The notes: a model not told the origin generated them from the letters alone. A stretch of 64,000 nt of DNA from Streptomyces daqingensis (GCF_014645895.1 NZ_BMMP01000008.1:1-64000); one strand, 5' to 3'; shown: positions 9,197-17,969, counted from the stretch's first letter. Numbers and translations: made by a program.

Positions 9197-10267
9197 ATGC
9201 GAGTTGGAGCTTTCGTGCTGGCCGCGCAGTTCCCCGGGCAGAGCCAGAGGGAGCCGCTGCACCGCGCCGTCCGCACCGCCGAGGTGGCGGAGTCCTCAGG
9301 TCTGGACTCCGTCTGGCTCGCCGAACACCATTTCGTGCCGTACGGCGTCTGCCCGTCGGCCGTGACGCTCGCCGCCCTGCTGCTGGGGCGCACCCGCCGC
9401 ATCGACGTGGGCACGGCCGTCACCGTGCTGCCGAACACCCACCCCGTCGCCCTCGGAGAGCAGGCCGCCCTGCTGCACCTGACCTCCGGGGGGCGCTTCG
9501 TGCTCGGCGTCGGAAGGGGCGGCCCCTGGGTCGATCTGGAAGTCCTCGGCGGCGGCCTCGACGCGTTCGAGCACGGCTTTCCCGAATCGCTGGACCTGCT
9601 GATGCGCTGGCTGAGCGAAGCGCGCGTGGGCACCGACGGGGAGCGCTACCAGTTCCGGGAGGTCGAGGTCGTGCCCCGCTGCGACGAGCCCCTGCTTCCC
9701 GTCGGCGACGCCGCACGGAACGGTCCGCCGGCCCGCCCCGGGGTCGTCGTCGCCTGCACCTCCCCCGGCACGGTCCGTGTCGCGGCGCGGCGTGCCCTGC
9801 CGATGCTGCTGGGAATGCACTGCGACGACGGGGAGAAGGCCGAGGCCGTCGCGATGTGGCGCCGTGAGGCGAGGGAGGCCGGACACAGCCTCGAGGAGAT
9901 CGAACGGACGGCGTCGCTCCACGTCGCCGCCGGGGTGGCCCAGGTCGCGGACGACACCGCGGAGGCGGTCGAGGCTCTGCGCAAGTCCATGCCTGGCTGG
10001 TTCCGCACCGGTCTCGGCGCGCACCGCACCGTGGACGGCCGCCAGCGGACGATGCGCGATCCGCACGGGTACACCGATCTGCTGTGCAGGCTGCACCCCG
10101 TGGGGACGCCCGGGCTGTGCGCCGACCGGCTGGCGGCGACGAGCGAGCGCACCGGAATCAACCGGTACGCCCTGCTCGTCGAGGGGACGGGCGATCTGGC
10201 GGCGACCGAGCGGAACGTGCAGCGGCTGGGCGAAGAGGTCCTTACGCAGCTCCCCTCTGCGCAGTGA
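9197..10267 (+). CDS. LLM class flavin-dependent oxidoreductase
   Basis: This 356-aa luciferase-like monooxygenase fold protein uses F420 or FMN. It begins 'MRVGAFVLAAQFPGQSQ' behind a strong RBS (GAGGAGG, 9184-9190). Family hallmarks are an early SVWLAEHHF segment (substrate and flavin pocket), then 'GTAVTVLPNTHPVALGEQAA' and a GRFVLGVGRG turn. The C-terminal half carries the usual TIM-barrel helices. The substrate is unknown. It is transcribed alone and converges on the SCO5389-family gene. An upstream in-frame extension exists, but its codon use is poor and the RBS decides for 9197. Confidence 0.88.
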   Translation: MRVGAFVLAAQFPGQSQREPLHRAVRTAEVAESSGLDSVWLAEHHFVPYGVCPSAVTLAALLLGRTRRIDVGTAVTVLPNTHPVALGEQAALLHLTSGGRFVLGVGRGGPWVDLEVLGGGLDAFEHGFPESLDLLMRWLSEARVGTDGERYQFREVEVVPRCDEPLLPVGDAARNGPPARPGVVVACTSPGTVRVAARRALPMLLGMHCDDGEKAEAVAMWRREAREAGHSLEEIERTASLHVAAGVAQVADDTAEAVEALRKSMPGWFRTGLGAHRTVDGRQRTMRDPHGYTDLLCRLHPVGTPGLCADRLAATSERTGINRYALLVEGTGDLAATERNVQRLGEEVLTQLPSAQ

Positions 10268-10273
10268 GGCCTC

Positions 10274-10288
10274 CGCCGAGCCTCGGCG
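10274..10288. terminator. Short hairpin between convergent genes
   Basis: Arms CGCCGA (10274-10279) and TCGGCG (10283-10288) with a three-base loop lie between the convergent LLM oxidoreductase and SCO5389-family genes. It is plausible as a bidirectional terminator, but the stem is short. Confidence 0.3.
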
Positions 10289-10320
10289 TGCCGCCTGCCT
10301 GATCGCGGCGTCCGGTCAGC

Positions 10321-10713
10321 TCAGCAGTCGCGGAGTGTCGGCGACTGGTTCAGCAGCTGCCCCCGGACGGACGTGAAGCGGGCGAGCCGCTCTTCGACCG
10401 AGGAGTCCAGCGGGAAGACCGCCACCCGGTGGCAGTTCTGGAAGGCGAGTCGCACACCGAAGTGCCGCTCCAGCGCACCGCGTATCGCGTCGCTGGCGAG
10501 TGCGCGCAGCAGCTGACCCCGGGCCTTCTCGTCCGGGGGCGGCGTCTGGTTGTCGGCGAACTCGCCACCGTCCACCTTCAGTTGAGCCACCAGGGAGCTG
10601 ATCATCTCCCAGGCGAACGGCAGGGAGGAACGGACGCAGTCGACGAAGTCCTTCTCGTCGACTTCGCCCCGTTCCGCCTGTTCCAGCAGTGCCGGTGGGA
10701 CGTCGAGCGACAT
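10321..10713 (-). CDS. SCO5389-family conserved protein
   Basis: This 130-aa soluble protein begins 'MSLDVPPALLEQAERGEVD' and is highly conserved in Streptomyces next to nucS (from memory of the family, not from a search). It has no signal peptide or membrane segment. It contains a conserved 'DNQTPPPDE' loop and a 'NCHRVAVFPLDSS' segment. An in-frame ATG lies 34 codons upstream, but GGAGA just before 10713 and the conserved N-terminus favour this start. It is divergent from nucS across a 232-bp region with a perfect palindrome. The function is unknown. The pairing with nucS makes a role in DNA maintenance worth considering (inference). Confidence 0.8.
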   Translation of the reverse strand: MSLDVPPALLEQAERGEVDEKDFVDCVRSSLPFAWEMISSLVAQLKVDGGEFADNQTPPPDEKARGQLLRALASDAIRGALERHFGVRLAFQNCHRVAVFPLDSSVEERLARFTSVRGQLLNQSPTLRDC

Positions 10714-10824
10714 GGGGTTCTCCTCTCGCGACCCCTGGGGATATAGGGGTCTGCCTGATGGTTTGGAGGGACCCGTGACGGCGACGCGTGATGACACGAT
10801 TCCGTACGGCGACACCCCCCATCG

Positions 10825-10834
10825 TTAACGTTAA
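10825..10834. promoter_or_regulatory. Palindrome in the divergent nucS promoter region
   Basis: TTAACGTTAA is a perfect 10-bp palindrome in an otherwise GC-rich divergent region, 112 bases before nucS and 112 before the SCO5389-family start. It is suited to a dimeric repressor or an overlapping promoter. No factor can be named. Confidence 0.35.
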
Positions 10835-10945
10835 GGGGCGGAGAGTGACCGCACCATGCGAATGGGCATACATCCGGCCACAGCCGAACAGGTGGATCAA
10901 GGGCGAATCGCATCGGGGGCGTTGCTTCCGCTAGCGTGACCGACC

Positions 10946-11617
10946 ATGCGTCTCGTCATCGCCCGTTGCTCGGTCGACTACGCCGGCAGGCTCACGGCTC
11001 ATCTCCCCCTGGCTCCGCGTCTCATCCTGGTCAAGGCCGACGGATCCGTCTCCGTCCACGCGGACGACCGCGCCTACAAGCCCCTCAACTGGATGTCCCC
11101 TCCGTGCACGGTGAAGGAGTCCGAGGACGGCTCCGACAGCGTCTGGACGGTGGAGAACAAGGCGGGCGAGAAATTGATCATCACGATGGAGGAGATCCTG
11201 CACGACTCCTCCCACGAACTCGGCACAGACCCCGGCCTCATCAAGGACGGCGTCGAAGCCCACCTGCAGGAACTCCTCGCCGACCGCATGGAGACCCTCG
11301 GGGAGGGCTGGACCCTCATCCGCCGCGAGTACCCCACCGCGATCGGCCCCGTCGACATACTCGGACGCGACGACACAGGCACGACCGTCGCCGTGGAGAT
11401 CAAGCGCCGCGGCGAGATCGACGGCGTCGAGCAGCTCACGCGCTACCTCGACCTCCTCAACCGCGACCCCCGTCTGGCCCCCGTCAAGGGCGTGTTCGCC
11501 GCCCAGGAGATCAAACCGCAGGCCCGTGTCCTGGCCACCGACCGCGGCATCGGGTGCGTCACTCTCGACTACGACTCGCTGCGGGGCATCGAGGACGACC
11601 GGCTGCGCCTCTTCTGA
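10946..11617 (+). CDS. nucS: Mismatch-specific endonuclease NucS (EndoMS)
   Basis: This 223-aa restriction-fold nuclease performs non-canonical mismatch repair in Actinobacteria, which lack MutS/MutL. It cuts both strands at G/T, G/G and T/T mismatches. The N-terminal DNA-binding/dimerisation domain begins '[16 protein letters not shown]'. The C-terminal RecB-like nuclease core shows DILGRDDTG and [17 protein letters not shown] (Asp, Glu and Lys of the catalytic set) and a conserved QLTRYL helix. The C-terminal end DDRLRLF resembles the sliding-clamp-binding peptide known for NucS. It is transcribed alone from the divergent region. A 12-bp palindrome starting one base after the stop may act as a terminator. 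Confidence 0.95.
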   Translation: MRLVIARCSVDYAGRLTAHLPLAPRLILVKADGSVSVHADDRAYKPLNWMSPPCTVKESEDGSDSVWTVENKAGEKLIITMEEILHDSSHELGTDPGLIKDGVEAHLQELLADRMETLGEGWTLIRREYPTAIGPVDILGRDDTGTTVAVEIKRRGEIDGVEQLTRYLDLLNRDPRLAPVKGVFAAQEIKPQARVLATDRGIGCVTLDYDSLRGIEDDRLRLF

Positions 11618-11834
11618 GGCCCGCGGGCCCCGGCCCGGCTCATGCCTCCGGGCCCGGGGTCATGCCTCCCGGGGTCCGGGCCGCCGTCGCGCTTGTCGTA
11701 CGTCCATACGCTCATAAGAGGTATGTGCACCCCTCGTCGCGCACGGCTCGGGCCTCCGCGCCCCTCGCGGAGCTACCGTCCGAGGCTGTCTGCGCCTGGG
11801 ACGGCCCCGGCGCCCTCGGAGCCGGAGGTGTGCG

Positions 11835-13535
11835 GTGCGGATTCTGCTCGTGGCCAGCGCGTTCAACAGTCTCACCCAGCGCGTGCACGCTGAACTGGCC
11901 GACCGGGGCCACGAGTTGGACGTCGTCGTGGGAGGTGACGACGAGGCCCTGCGCTCAGCCGTACGCCGTCACGCCCCCGAACTGCTCCTCGCGCCCATGC
12001 TGAAGACGGCGATTCCCCAGGACGTGTGGTCCGCGCACACCTGTCTCATCGTCCATCCCGGTCCGCCCGGCGACCGCGGTCCGTCCTCTCTCGACTGGGC
12101 GGTGGCGTCGGGGGTGCGGGAATGGGCGGTCACCGTGCTGGAGGCGGAGGCGGAGATGGACGCGGGGGACGTGTGGGCCTCCGTCCCCTTCCGGATGCCC
12201 GGCGACGCGGCCCCCGGCAAGAGCGACATCTACCGCAACGAGGCCGCCGACGCGGCGGCGGCCGCCGTGCACCTGGCCGTCGGGCGCTACGAGTCGGGCG
12301 ACTTCAAGCCCCGGCCCCAGCACGCGAGCGGTGCCGAGGTGACCGTGCGCCCGTACTACAAGCAGGACCGGCGCCGTATCGACTGGGCCGCCGACCCCGC
12401 CGCCGACGTTCTCCGGAAGCTGCGGGCGGCCGACTCGCAACCCGGCGTGCTCGACGAGCTGTTCGGCGAGGAGTGGTTCCTCCACGGCGGCCGTCCCGAG
12501 GACGAACTGCGCGGCGCCCCGGGGGAGATCGTGGCCACGCGCGCCGGCGCGATCTGCCGTGCGACGAGGGACGGGGCGGTGTGGATCCCCGAGCTCAGGC
12601 CCCGGCGCGCACCGGGCGGCCCGCGCCCGGTGAAGCTGCCGGCGGTGCGGGCGCTGGGACGGCGCCTGCCGGCCGTGCCGGAGGTGCCCGCTCCGCTGGC
12701 TCTGCCCGCGGAGCGGCGGACCTGGACGGACGTCCGGTACGAGGAGAGGGGCGAAGCGGGCCGCCGGGCCGGCTTCCTGTGGTTCTCGTTCCCCGGCGGC
12801 GCGATGAGCACCGGCCACTGCCGCCGCCTTCTCGCGGCCTACCGGCACGCCCTCTCCCGTCCCACGTCGGTGCTCGTCATCAGCAGCCCCCGCGACTTCT
12901 TCTCCAACGGCATCCACCTCGGGGTCATCGAGGCCGCGGAGGACCCGGCACTCGAATCGTGGGAGAACATCCAGGCGATGGACGACCTGGTCGAGGCCCT
13001 GCTCCGGACCACGGACCGCCTCGTGGTCGCGGCGCTCGGCGGCAACGCGGCAGCGGGCGGAGTGATGCTCGCGCTCGCCGCGGACGAGGTGTGGTGCCGT
13101 GAGGGGGCGGTGCTGAACCCGCACTACCGGCTCATGGGGCTGTACGGCTCCGAGTACTGGACCTACACCCTGCCCCGACGGGCCGGGGAGGCCGCCGCCG
13201 CGCGGCTCATGCGCGAGGCGGCACCGGTGAGCGCGGCGGCCGCCGTGGCGGCGGGGCTCGTCGACCGCCTCGTTCCCGCCGCCCCGCAGGACTTCGCCGC
13301 GGTGACCGCCCGGCTGGCGGCGCGTGAGGCACGGGACCCGGCCCTGGCAGGGCGCGTCGCGGGCAAAGCGGCGGCCCGGCGGAGGGACGAGGCCCACAAG
13401 CCGCTCGCGGAGTACCGCAGGGAGGAACTGCGCGTCATGCGGGGCCAGTTCTTCGACCCGGACGAGCCTTACCACGCGCTGCGGCGGGCGTTCGTGCGCA
13501 AGGAAGGGCGCGGCGCCGTACGCCCCGCGACGTGA
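11835..13535 (+). CDS. hoxX: HoxX-like protein (formyltransferase plus enoyl-CoA hydratase domains)
   Basis: This 566-aa two-domain protein combines an N-terminal formyl-THF-dependent hydrolase/transferase fold (residues 1-250) with a C-terminal crotonase fold (300-540). The formyltransferase part has 'LIVHPGPPGDRGPSSLDW' around residue 72, the HoxX active-site loop. The crotonase part has 'DFFSNGIHLGVIE' and 'AALGGNAAAGGVMLALAADE'. HoxX makes CO for the [NiFe]-hydrogenase cofactor from formyl-THF via formyl-CoA. The start is GTG with GGAGGT at 11824-11829. No hydrogenase structural or hyp gene is in the window. It may serve a hydrogenase elsewhere or another C1 reaction. Confidence 0.85.
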   Translation: MRILLVASAFNSLTQRVHAELADRGHELDVVVGGDDEALRSAVRRHAPELLLAPMLKTAIPQDVWSAHTCLIVHPGPPGDRGPSSLDWAVASGVREWAVTVLEAEAEMDAGDVWASVPFRMPGDAAPGKSDIYRNEAADAAAAAVHLAVGRYESGDFKPRPQHASGAEVTVRPYYKQDRRRIDWAADPAADVLRKLRAADSQPGVLDELFGEEWFLHGGRPEDELRGAPGEIVATRAGAICRATRDGAVWIPELRPRRAPGGPRPVKLPAVRALGRRLPAVPEVPAPLALPAERRTWTDVRYEERGEAGRRAGFLWFSFPGGAMSTGHCRRLLAAYRHALSRPTSVLVISSPRDFFSNGIHLGVIEAAEDPALESWENIQAMDDLVEALLRTTDRLVVAALGGNAAAGGVMLALAADEVWCREGAVLNPHYRLMGLYGSEYWTYTLPRRAGEAAAARLMREAAPVSAAAAVAAGLVDRLVPAAPQDFAAVTARLAAREARDPALAGRVAGKAAARRRDEAHKPLAEYRREELRVMRGQFFDPDEPYHALRRAFVRKEGRGAVRPAT

Positions 13536-13549
13536 GTCCGGGGCGTACG
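13517..13549. terminator. Bidirectional terminator between hoxX and the STAND-like gene
   Basis: Perfect 11-bp arms CGTACGCCCCG (13517-13527) and CGGGGCGTACG (13539-13549) surround the hoxX stop, followed by a pyrimidine-rich stretch. The two flanking genes converge here with only 38 bases between them. Confidence 0.7.
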
Positions 13550-13573
13550 TCCTGCCTTTCCCGGCGCCGTCCG

Positions 13574-16372
13574 TCAGGCGATGGGGGAACCGGTCGGAGA
13601 GCCGGTCGGCGACGGGGTGCCGCCGGACGTGCCTCCGCTGTCGCTGCCTCCGCCGGACGTTCCGCCGCTGTTGCTGCCCCCGCCGGCATCGGTGCCGCCA
13701 TCGGTCCCGCCGTCAGCGCCACCGTCCGTACCACCGTCGGCACCGCCATCGGTCCCGCCATCGGCGCCGCCGTCCGTACCACCGTCGGCACCGCCATCGG
13801 CGCCACCGTCCGTACCACCGTCGGCACCGCCATCGGTCCCGCCGTCAGCGCCACCGTCCGTACCACCGTCAGCGCCGCCGTCGGCGCCACCGTCGGCACC
13901 TCCGTTCGCACCGCCGTCGGCGCCCCCGTCGGCGCCGCCGTTGCCTGACGAGTTGCCGTTCGAACCACCGGAGTTACCCGGCTCGCTGCTCGACGGGTCC
14001 TCCTCGGGCTCCGAGCTGCTGTCGCTCGGGGCGGGCCGCGTCGAGCTGTCCGACGCCTCGGGCGAACTGCTGTCGTCGCTCGGCTTCCTGGACTTGTCCG
14101 CCCTCCGCGCCGGGCTGCTGGAGTCCGGGTCGTCGGCGTTCAGGTCGCTCTCGTCCGGCTGGGACGTCGAGGCGTCCGGCTTGTTGCCCCCGTCGTCGGG
14201 GCCGGGTCCGTCGTCGGGCATGGAGCCCAGGCCCATGATCGCGCCCAGTACGGCCATGAGTACGGCGCCGGCTCCCGCAGCGGCCATGTTGGCGCGCTTG
14301 CCGGACCTCTGACGGCCGGCCGGGCCGTGCGTCCCCGCAGCGAACTGGCCGGCCTTCTCGTTCTTGTCGACCTTGCCGCTTCCGTCGCCCGCCTGGGAAG
14401 CGGTGGCCGCGACGATCGGAGTCGTGTCGTCGTCGCGCCGGTAGGCGGGACGCGGCGCTGCTCCGGACCCCTGACGGAAGGCGGCGCTCAGACGGGACGG
14501 CCGGGGCCCCGGGTCCGGCTCGGCGTCCAGCCCTGTCCGGCCCGCAGCGCTGCCGTACAGGGCCTCTTCCCCGTACGGCTCCAGGTCCCCGTAGGGCGTC
14601 CCGCGCTCGTAGGCGGGGGTCACGTGCTCGGGCTCGGGCTCCGCCGCGGGCCCGGCGTCCTGCACTGCCGCCTCGACGCTCACCGCTCCCGCCAGGTCCG
14701 CGACGAGGGCCAGCGCCCGTCGTCCCGTGTAGGTGCCCTGCTGGTCCCAGAGCGCACCGCGCAGCGCTATCGACGCCTCCAGCTCGACGCGCGCCCGCTC
14801 CAGCTCCCCCGTGCAGAGCGCCAGCACTCCCAACTCGTGGTGGAAGTAGGCCTCCTGGGCCACCTCGCCCGCCGTCCGCGCGGCTTCCTGCCCGGCCCTC
14901 AGCAGCCGCTCCCACGCGCTCCAGCGCATCGAGACGGCGAGGATGGGAGCAGCCGTACGCGCCAGCAGCACCGCCGAACTGGCGTGGCCGCCGCGGTGCG
15001 CCCCGTGCACGGCCGCGAGCACCGCCTCGGCCTCGCCGGCGACCTGGCGGGGGCCGGCCGAGGGCTGGCCCGCCCACCAGCTGTAGTGGTGCGCGGCGCT
15101 CAGCGCCCGGTGGTGCGTCCCGTCGGCGAATCCGGCCGCGGTCAGCTCACCGGTGACTCCGGCGGCGAGCTTGTGACGCGGGCCGTGGGCGGTGATGAGA
15201 CCGGCACCGGCCAGCTCCTCGACGGCGTCCGCCGCCTTGGGCTCGCCCACCAGGGCCGGAAGGTGCTTCTGGTGCGGGAGTTCGCCGCCGAGTGCGAGAG
15301 CGAAGCGCAATACCTCCCGCGCCTCCGGCGACAGGTGCTGGGCCACCACGGCGGTCACGCCGCGGGCGCCGCCGGACGAGGTGCGGCCGCGGGACGCGTC
15401 GGCCCCGGGCTGCTCCTGAGCGGACGTCGCCCTCGTCAAGTCCCCGGCCGAGCCGTTCCGCAGGAGCGCACCGGCCTGTACGAAGCGCAGCGGCAGGCCC
15501 TCCATGGCGCCCTCGACGCCGAACCACAGGTCTCCCGCCGCGTCCAGCTCCTCGTTCGTCAGGGGGCGACGGACGACGAGTTCGAGCAGCTCCAGACATC
15601 CCGTCCTGCTGAGGCCGGCCAGCGCGAAGTCCTCCACGTGGGCGTCCGCGGAGGGCGCCGGCACATCCGGGGTGGCGGCGAGGAGGAACGCGCATTCCGG
15701 TGTGGCGTCGAGGAGTTGGTCCAGCGCGTCACCGCCGAAGGCGAGGTCGTCGACGACGACGACGGCGCCGACCTCGCGCAGCGCGGCCCGCAGCTCCTCG
15801 TCCGAGGGACGGTGCCGGGACGCCGCGTGCACCGCGGAGAACAGCTCCTGCAGCAGGTCCTCCGGCGTGCGCTGGTGGCCGTTGAGGCGTACGACGCCGT
15901 CGGGGGCGAGCCCTGCGACGTCCTCGGCCACGGCGTCCAGCAGCGTGGTACGCCCCACGCCCGAGGGCCCGGTGAGGCGGATGGTGCGGCCCCGCGCGAG
16001 TTCGCGGGCGATTTCGTCGCGCTCCTCCTCGCGCTCCAGCATCGGTATCGCGGACGCGCTCTGCGCGGCCGCGCCTCCCCCGGCGGCCGCGTCCTCAGAG
16101 GAGCCGGATGCCCCGACGCCGCTCCCGGCTCGCTCGCCGGGAGCCAGCTTCCGCGGTGCGGCGGGCAGTTCGTCCGGCGGGCAGGGCTCGATCTCGCTGC
16201 CGTCGACGGGGTTGACCGTGACGAGATGCGACCCCGCCACGATCCGCACGAGCGGCACGGGAGCGGGTTCGTGCGCGGAACGGCCGTCCCCGGCGCCCTC
16301 CGGTCGTGCGGGGGTGCCGCCGGCGCCTTCCTCCTGCTCACCGCCGTGCTGATTGTCGCCGTGCTGAACCAT
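13574..16372 (-). CDS. Large STAND-like ATPase with one TM segment and a (GGAD/GGTD)n tail
   Basis: This 932-aa protein has a Pro/Glu-rich N-terminus, then an AAA/STAND NTPase domain with Walker A 'TGPSGVGRTTLLDAV' (the P-loop Lys is replaced by Arg) and Walker B 'AVVVVDDLAFGG'. Helical, TPR-like repeats follow ('RTAGEVAQEAYFHHELGVLA'). One hydrophobic segment (AGAGAVLMAVLGAIMGLG) separates these from an acidic Ser/Asp-rich stretch and a tail of 21 four-residue GG[AT]D units. The topology implied is cytoplasmic ATPase with the tail outside. The start at 16372 has GGGGG at 8-9 bases. An in-frame GTG at 16405 is an alternative. The downstream neighbour on the other strand is hoxX. It is probably a signalling or scaffold ATPase, with substrate unknown. 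Confidence 0.75.
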   Translation of the reverse strand: MVQHGDNQHGGEQEEGAGGTPARPEGAGDGRSAHEPAPVPLVRIVAGSHLVTVNPVDGSEIEPCPPDELPAAPRKLAPGERAGSGVGASGSSEDAAAGGGAAAQSASAIPMLEREEERDEIARELARGRTIRLTGPSGVGRTTLLDAVAEDVAGLAPDGVVRLNGHQRTPEDLLQELFSAVHAASRHRPSDEELRAALREVGAVVVVDDLAFGGDALDQLLDATPECAFLLAATPDVPAPSADAHVEDFALAGLSRTGCLELLELVVRRPLTNEELDAAGDLWFGVEGAMEGLPLRFVQAGALLRNGSAGDLTRATSAQEQPGADASRGRTSSGGARGVTAVVAQHLSPEAREVLRFALALGGELPHQKHLPALVGEPKAADAVEELAGAGLITAHGPRHKLAAGVTGELTAAGFADGTHHRALSAAHHYSWWAGQPSAGPRQVAGEAEAVLAAVHGAHRGGHASSAVLLARTAAPILAVSMRWSAWERLLRAGQEAARTAGEVAQEAYFHHELGVLALCTGELERARVELEASIALRGALWDQQGTYTGRRALALVADLAGAVSVEAAVQDAGPAAEPEPEHVTPAYERGTPYGDLEPYGEEALYGSAAGRTGLDAEPDPGPRPSRLSAAFRQGSGAAPRPAYRRDDDTTPIVAATASQAGDGSGKVDKNEKAGQFAAGTHGPAGRQRSGKRANMAAAGAGAVLMAVLGAIMGLGSMPDDGPGPDDGGNKPDASTSQPDESDLNADDPDSSSPARRADKSRKPSDDSSSPEASDSSTRPAPSDSSSEPEEDPSSSEPGNSGGSNGNSSGNGGADGGADGGANGGADGGADGGADGGTDGGADGGTDGGADGGTDGGADGGADGGTDGGADGGTDGGADGGTDGGADGGTDGGTDAGGGSNSGGTSGGGSDSGGTSGGTPSPTGSPTGSPIA
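13688..13939 (-). repeat. 12-bp tandem repeat encoding 21 GG[AT]D units
   Basis: Twenty-one consecutive 12-bp units encode Gly-Gly-Ala/Thr-Asp (one Asn) in the C-terminal tail of the STAND-like ATPase. Ala and Thr forms alternate, so a 24-bp super-repeat is visible. Such arrays expand and contract by slippage. The Gly/Asp pattern recalls calcium-binding RTX-type turns, but the nonapeptide consensus is not met. Confidence 0.9.
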
Positions 16373-16514
16373 GCTGGATGCCCCCAGTGACTGCGGTACG
16401 GGCACGCCCCGCCTTCATCGGCTTTCTTCCGTCGCAGGTCGACGCGAACGGCAGTACCGGGCGCTGCTTCGGCACAGTATTACCAAGCGGCCAAGACCTG
16501 AACCGCTCCGTCAG

Positions 16515-16847
16515 TTACGGCTTGGTGAGGATCTGCGTCTCCGCGGCCGGGAGCCCGCCCTCGATCGCCAGAATCCGGTGCAAGCGGGTCGCTACCAACA
16601 GCCGCTGCATCTGAGGGGGTACGTCGCGGAGCACGAGCCGGCGTCCGCATCGGCCCGCCCTGCGGTGCGCCCCCATGATCACCCCGAGTCCCGTCGCGTC
16701 CCAGGAGTCGAGTCCGGCCAGGTCGAGCACCAGGTCGCCGTCGCCGGAGTCGACGGCGGAGTGCAGGACCGTACGGGCGTCCGCCGCGCTCCGGACATCG
16801 AGGCGACCCCCGACGGCCAGCTCGGCGTGGTCGCCCCTGATGTGCAT
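16515..16847 (-). CDS. STAS-domain protein (anti-sigma factor antagonist type)
   Basis: This 110-aa single-domain protein begins 'MHIRGDHAELAVGGRLD'. The fold follows RsbV/SpoIIAA: a beta strand, 'GRLDVRSAADAR', then 'LVLDLAGLDSWDATGLG', where the usual phospho-acceptor Ser of DSSGLG is replaced by Thr (DATGLG). Such proteins bind anti-sigma kinases and release a sigma factor. No kinase or sigma gene is adjacent, so the partner must be elsewhere. It lies between hydroxybutyryl-CoA dehydrogenase and the STAND-like ATPase, all on the minus strand but with gaps over 140 bp, so an operon is doubtful. Confidence 0.85.
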   Translation of the reverse strand: MHIRGDHAELAVGGRLDVRSAADARTVLHSAVDSGDGDLVLDLAGLDSWDATGLGVIMGAHRRAGRCGRRLVLRDVPPQMQRLLVATRLHRILAIEGGLPAAETQILTKP

Positions 16848-17090
16848 AGCTGCTCCCCGGATCTGTCGCTGGTCCGCGTGCCTTCACGTCCGAATGTCAC
16901 TACGACTGACTGCGTTCCGGGCGGGCTGGTTGCCGTCCGTGCTCGAACCGATACGGAGTTCACCCTCGCGGGGGACGCCGCACCGAACGCGCCGCCGTCG
17001 AGCGGTCGTCAGTGTTGTCTCTTCTTCTGCTTCTTCTGTTTGCCGCCGCCGGCCGGAGCCCGTGACGCCGGTCAGTGTCCGCGGTGGCGG

Positions 17091-17948
17091 TCAGTGCTCG
17101 TAGAAGCCGCGACCGCTCTTGCGCCCGATGTCACCCGCGTCGACCATCCTGCGCATCGACTCCGGGGGCGCGAACTTCGGGTCCTGCGACTCGGTGTAGA
17201 TGTTCTCGCTGGCGTGCAGGAGGATGTCGACGCCCGTGAGGTCGGCCGTCGCCAGGGGTCCCATGGCGTGACCGAAGCCCAGCTTGCAGGCGGTGTCGAT
17301 GTCTTCCGCGGTGGCCACGCCGGACTCGTGCAGTTTCGCCGCCTCGACCACGAGCGCGGAGATGAGCCGGGTGGTGACGAAGCCGGCCACGTCGCGGTTG
17401 ACGACGATGCACGTCTTGCCGACCGACTCCGCGAACTGCCGCGCGTCGGCCAGGGTTTCGTCACTCGTGCGGTGTCCGCGCACGAGCTCGCACAGGGCCA
17501 TCATGGGCACGGGCGAGAAGAAGTGCGTGCCGACTACCCGTTCGGGGCGGGTGGTGGCCGCCGCGATCTTGGTGATGGGAATCGCGGAGGTGTTGGAGGC
17601 GAGGATCGTCTCGTCCTTCACCATCGTGTCCAGCCTGCCGAAGATCTCCCGCTTCACTTCGATCTTCTCGAAAACGGCTTCGACGACGACGTCGGCATCG
17701 GCCGCGGCGTCCAGGTCGGTGGTCGTGGTGATGCGCTCCAGGGCCGCCTCGGCCTGTTCCGCCTCGAGCTTGCCCTTGCTCACGAACTTCTCATACGAAC
17801 GCTTGATTCCGTCCGTACCGCGGGTGAGCGCCTCGCCTGTCACATCGCGGAGCACCACGTCCCAACCCGCCTGGGCCGAGACCTGAGCGATACCGGAGCC
17901 CATGAGCCCGGCACCGATGACGGCGAGCTTCTTCGCCACGACTGTCAC
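17091..17948 (-). CDS. hbdA: 3-hydroxybutyryl-CoA dehydrogenase
   Basis: This 285-aa enzyme performs NAD(P)-dependent interconversion of acetoacetyl-CoA and 3-hydroxybutyryl-CoA in fatty acid/PHB and ethylmalonyl-CoA metabolism. The N-terminal Rossmann fold shows 'LAVIGAGLMGSGIAQ'. The catalytic His lies in 'VVGTHFFSPVPMMALCE', and the C-terminal dimerisation domain contains 'GFVTTRLISALVVEAA' and 'GFGHAMGPLATADLTG'. Length matches the family. A TTCAATTGAA palindrome sits just upstream of the start. After the stop, a CTT-rich tract (17023-17042) lies before the STAS gene. Confidence 0.93.
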   Translation of the reverse strand: MTVVAKKLAVIGAGLMGSGIAQVSAQAGWDVVLRDVTGEALTRGTDGIKRSYEKFVSKGKLEAEQAEAALERITTTTDLDAAADADVVVEAVFEKIEVKREIFGRLDTMVKDETILASNTSAIPITKIAAATTRPERVVGTHFFSPVPMMALCELVRGHRTSDETLADARQFAESVGKTCIVVNRDVAGFVTTRLISALVVEAAKLHESGVATAEDIDTACKLGFGHAMGPLATADLTGVDILLHASENIYTESQDPKFAPPESMRRMVDAGDIGRKSGRGFYEH

Positions 17949-17959
17949 CTAGCCTTGCC

Positions 17960-17969
17960 TTCAATTGAA
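17960..17969. promoter_or_regulatory. Palindrome just upstream of the hydroxybutyryl-CoA dehydrogenase gene
   Basis: TTCAATTGAA, a perfect 10-bp palindrome, ends 11 bases before the start codon of the minus-strand gene. That is a position where a bound repressor would block transcription or initiation. Its AT content stands out from the surroundings. Confidence 0.35.

Noticed and set aside
13688..13939. CRISPR array or intergenic repeat
   Set aside because: The 12-bp units are contiguous, in frame and translate to GG[AT]D in a clear protein. There are no spacers.
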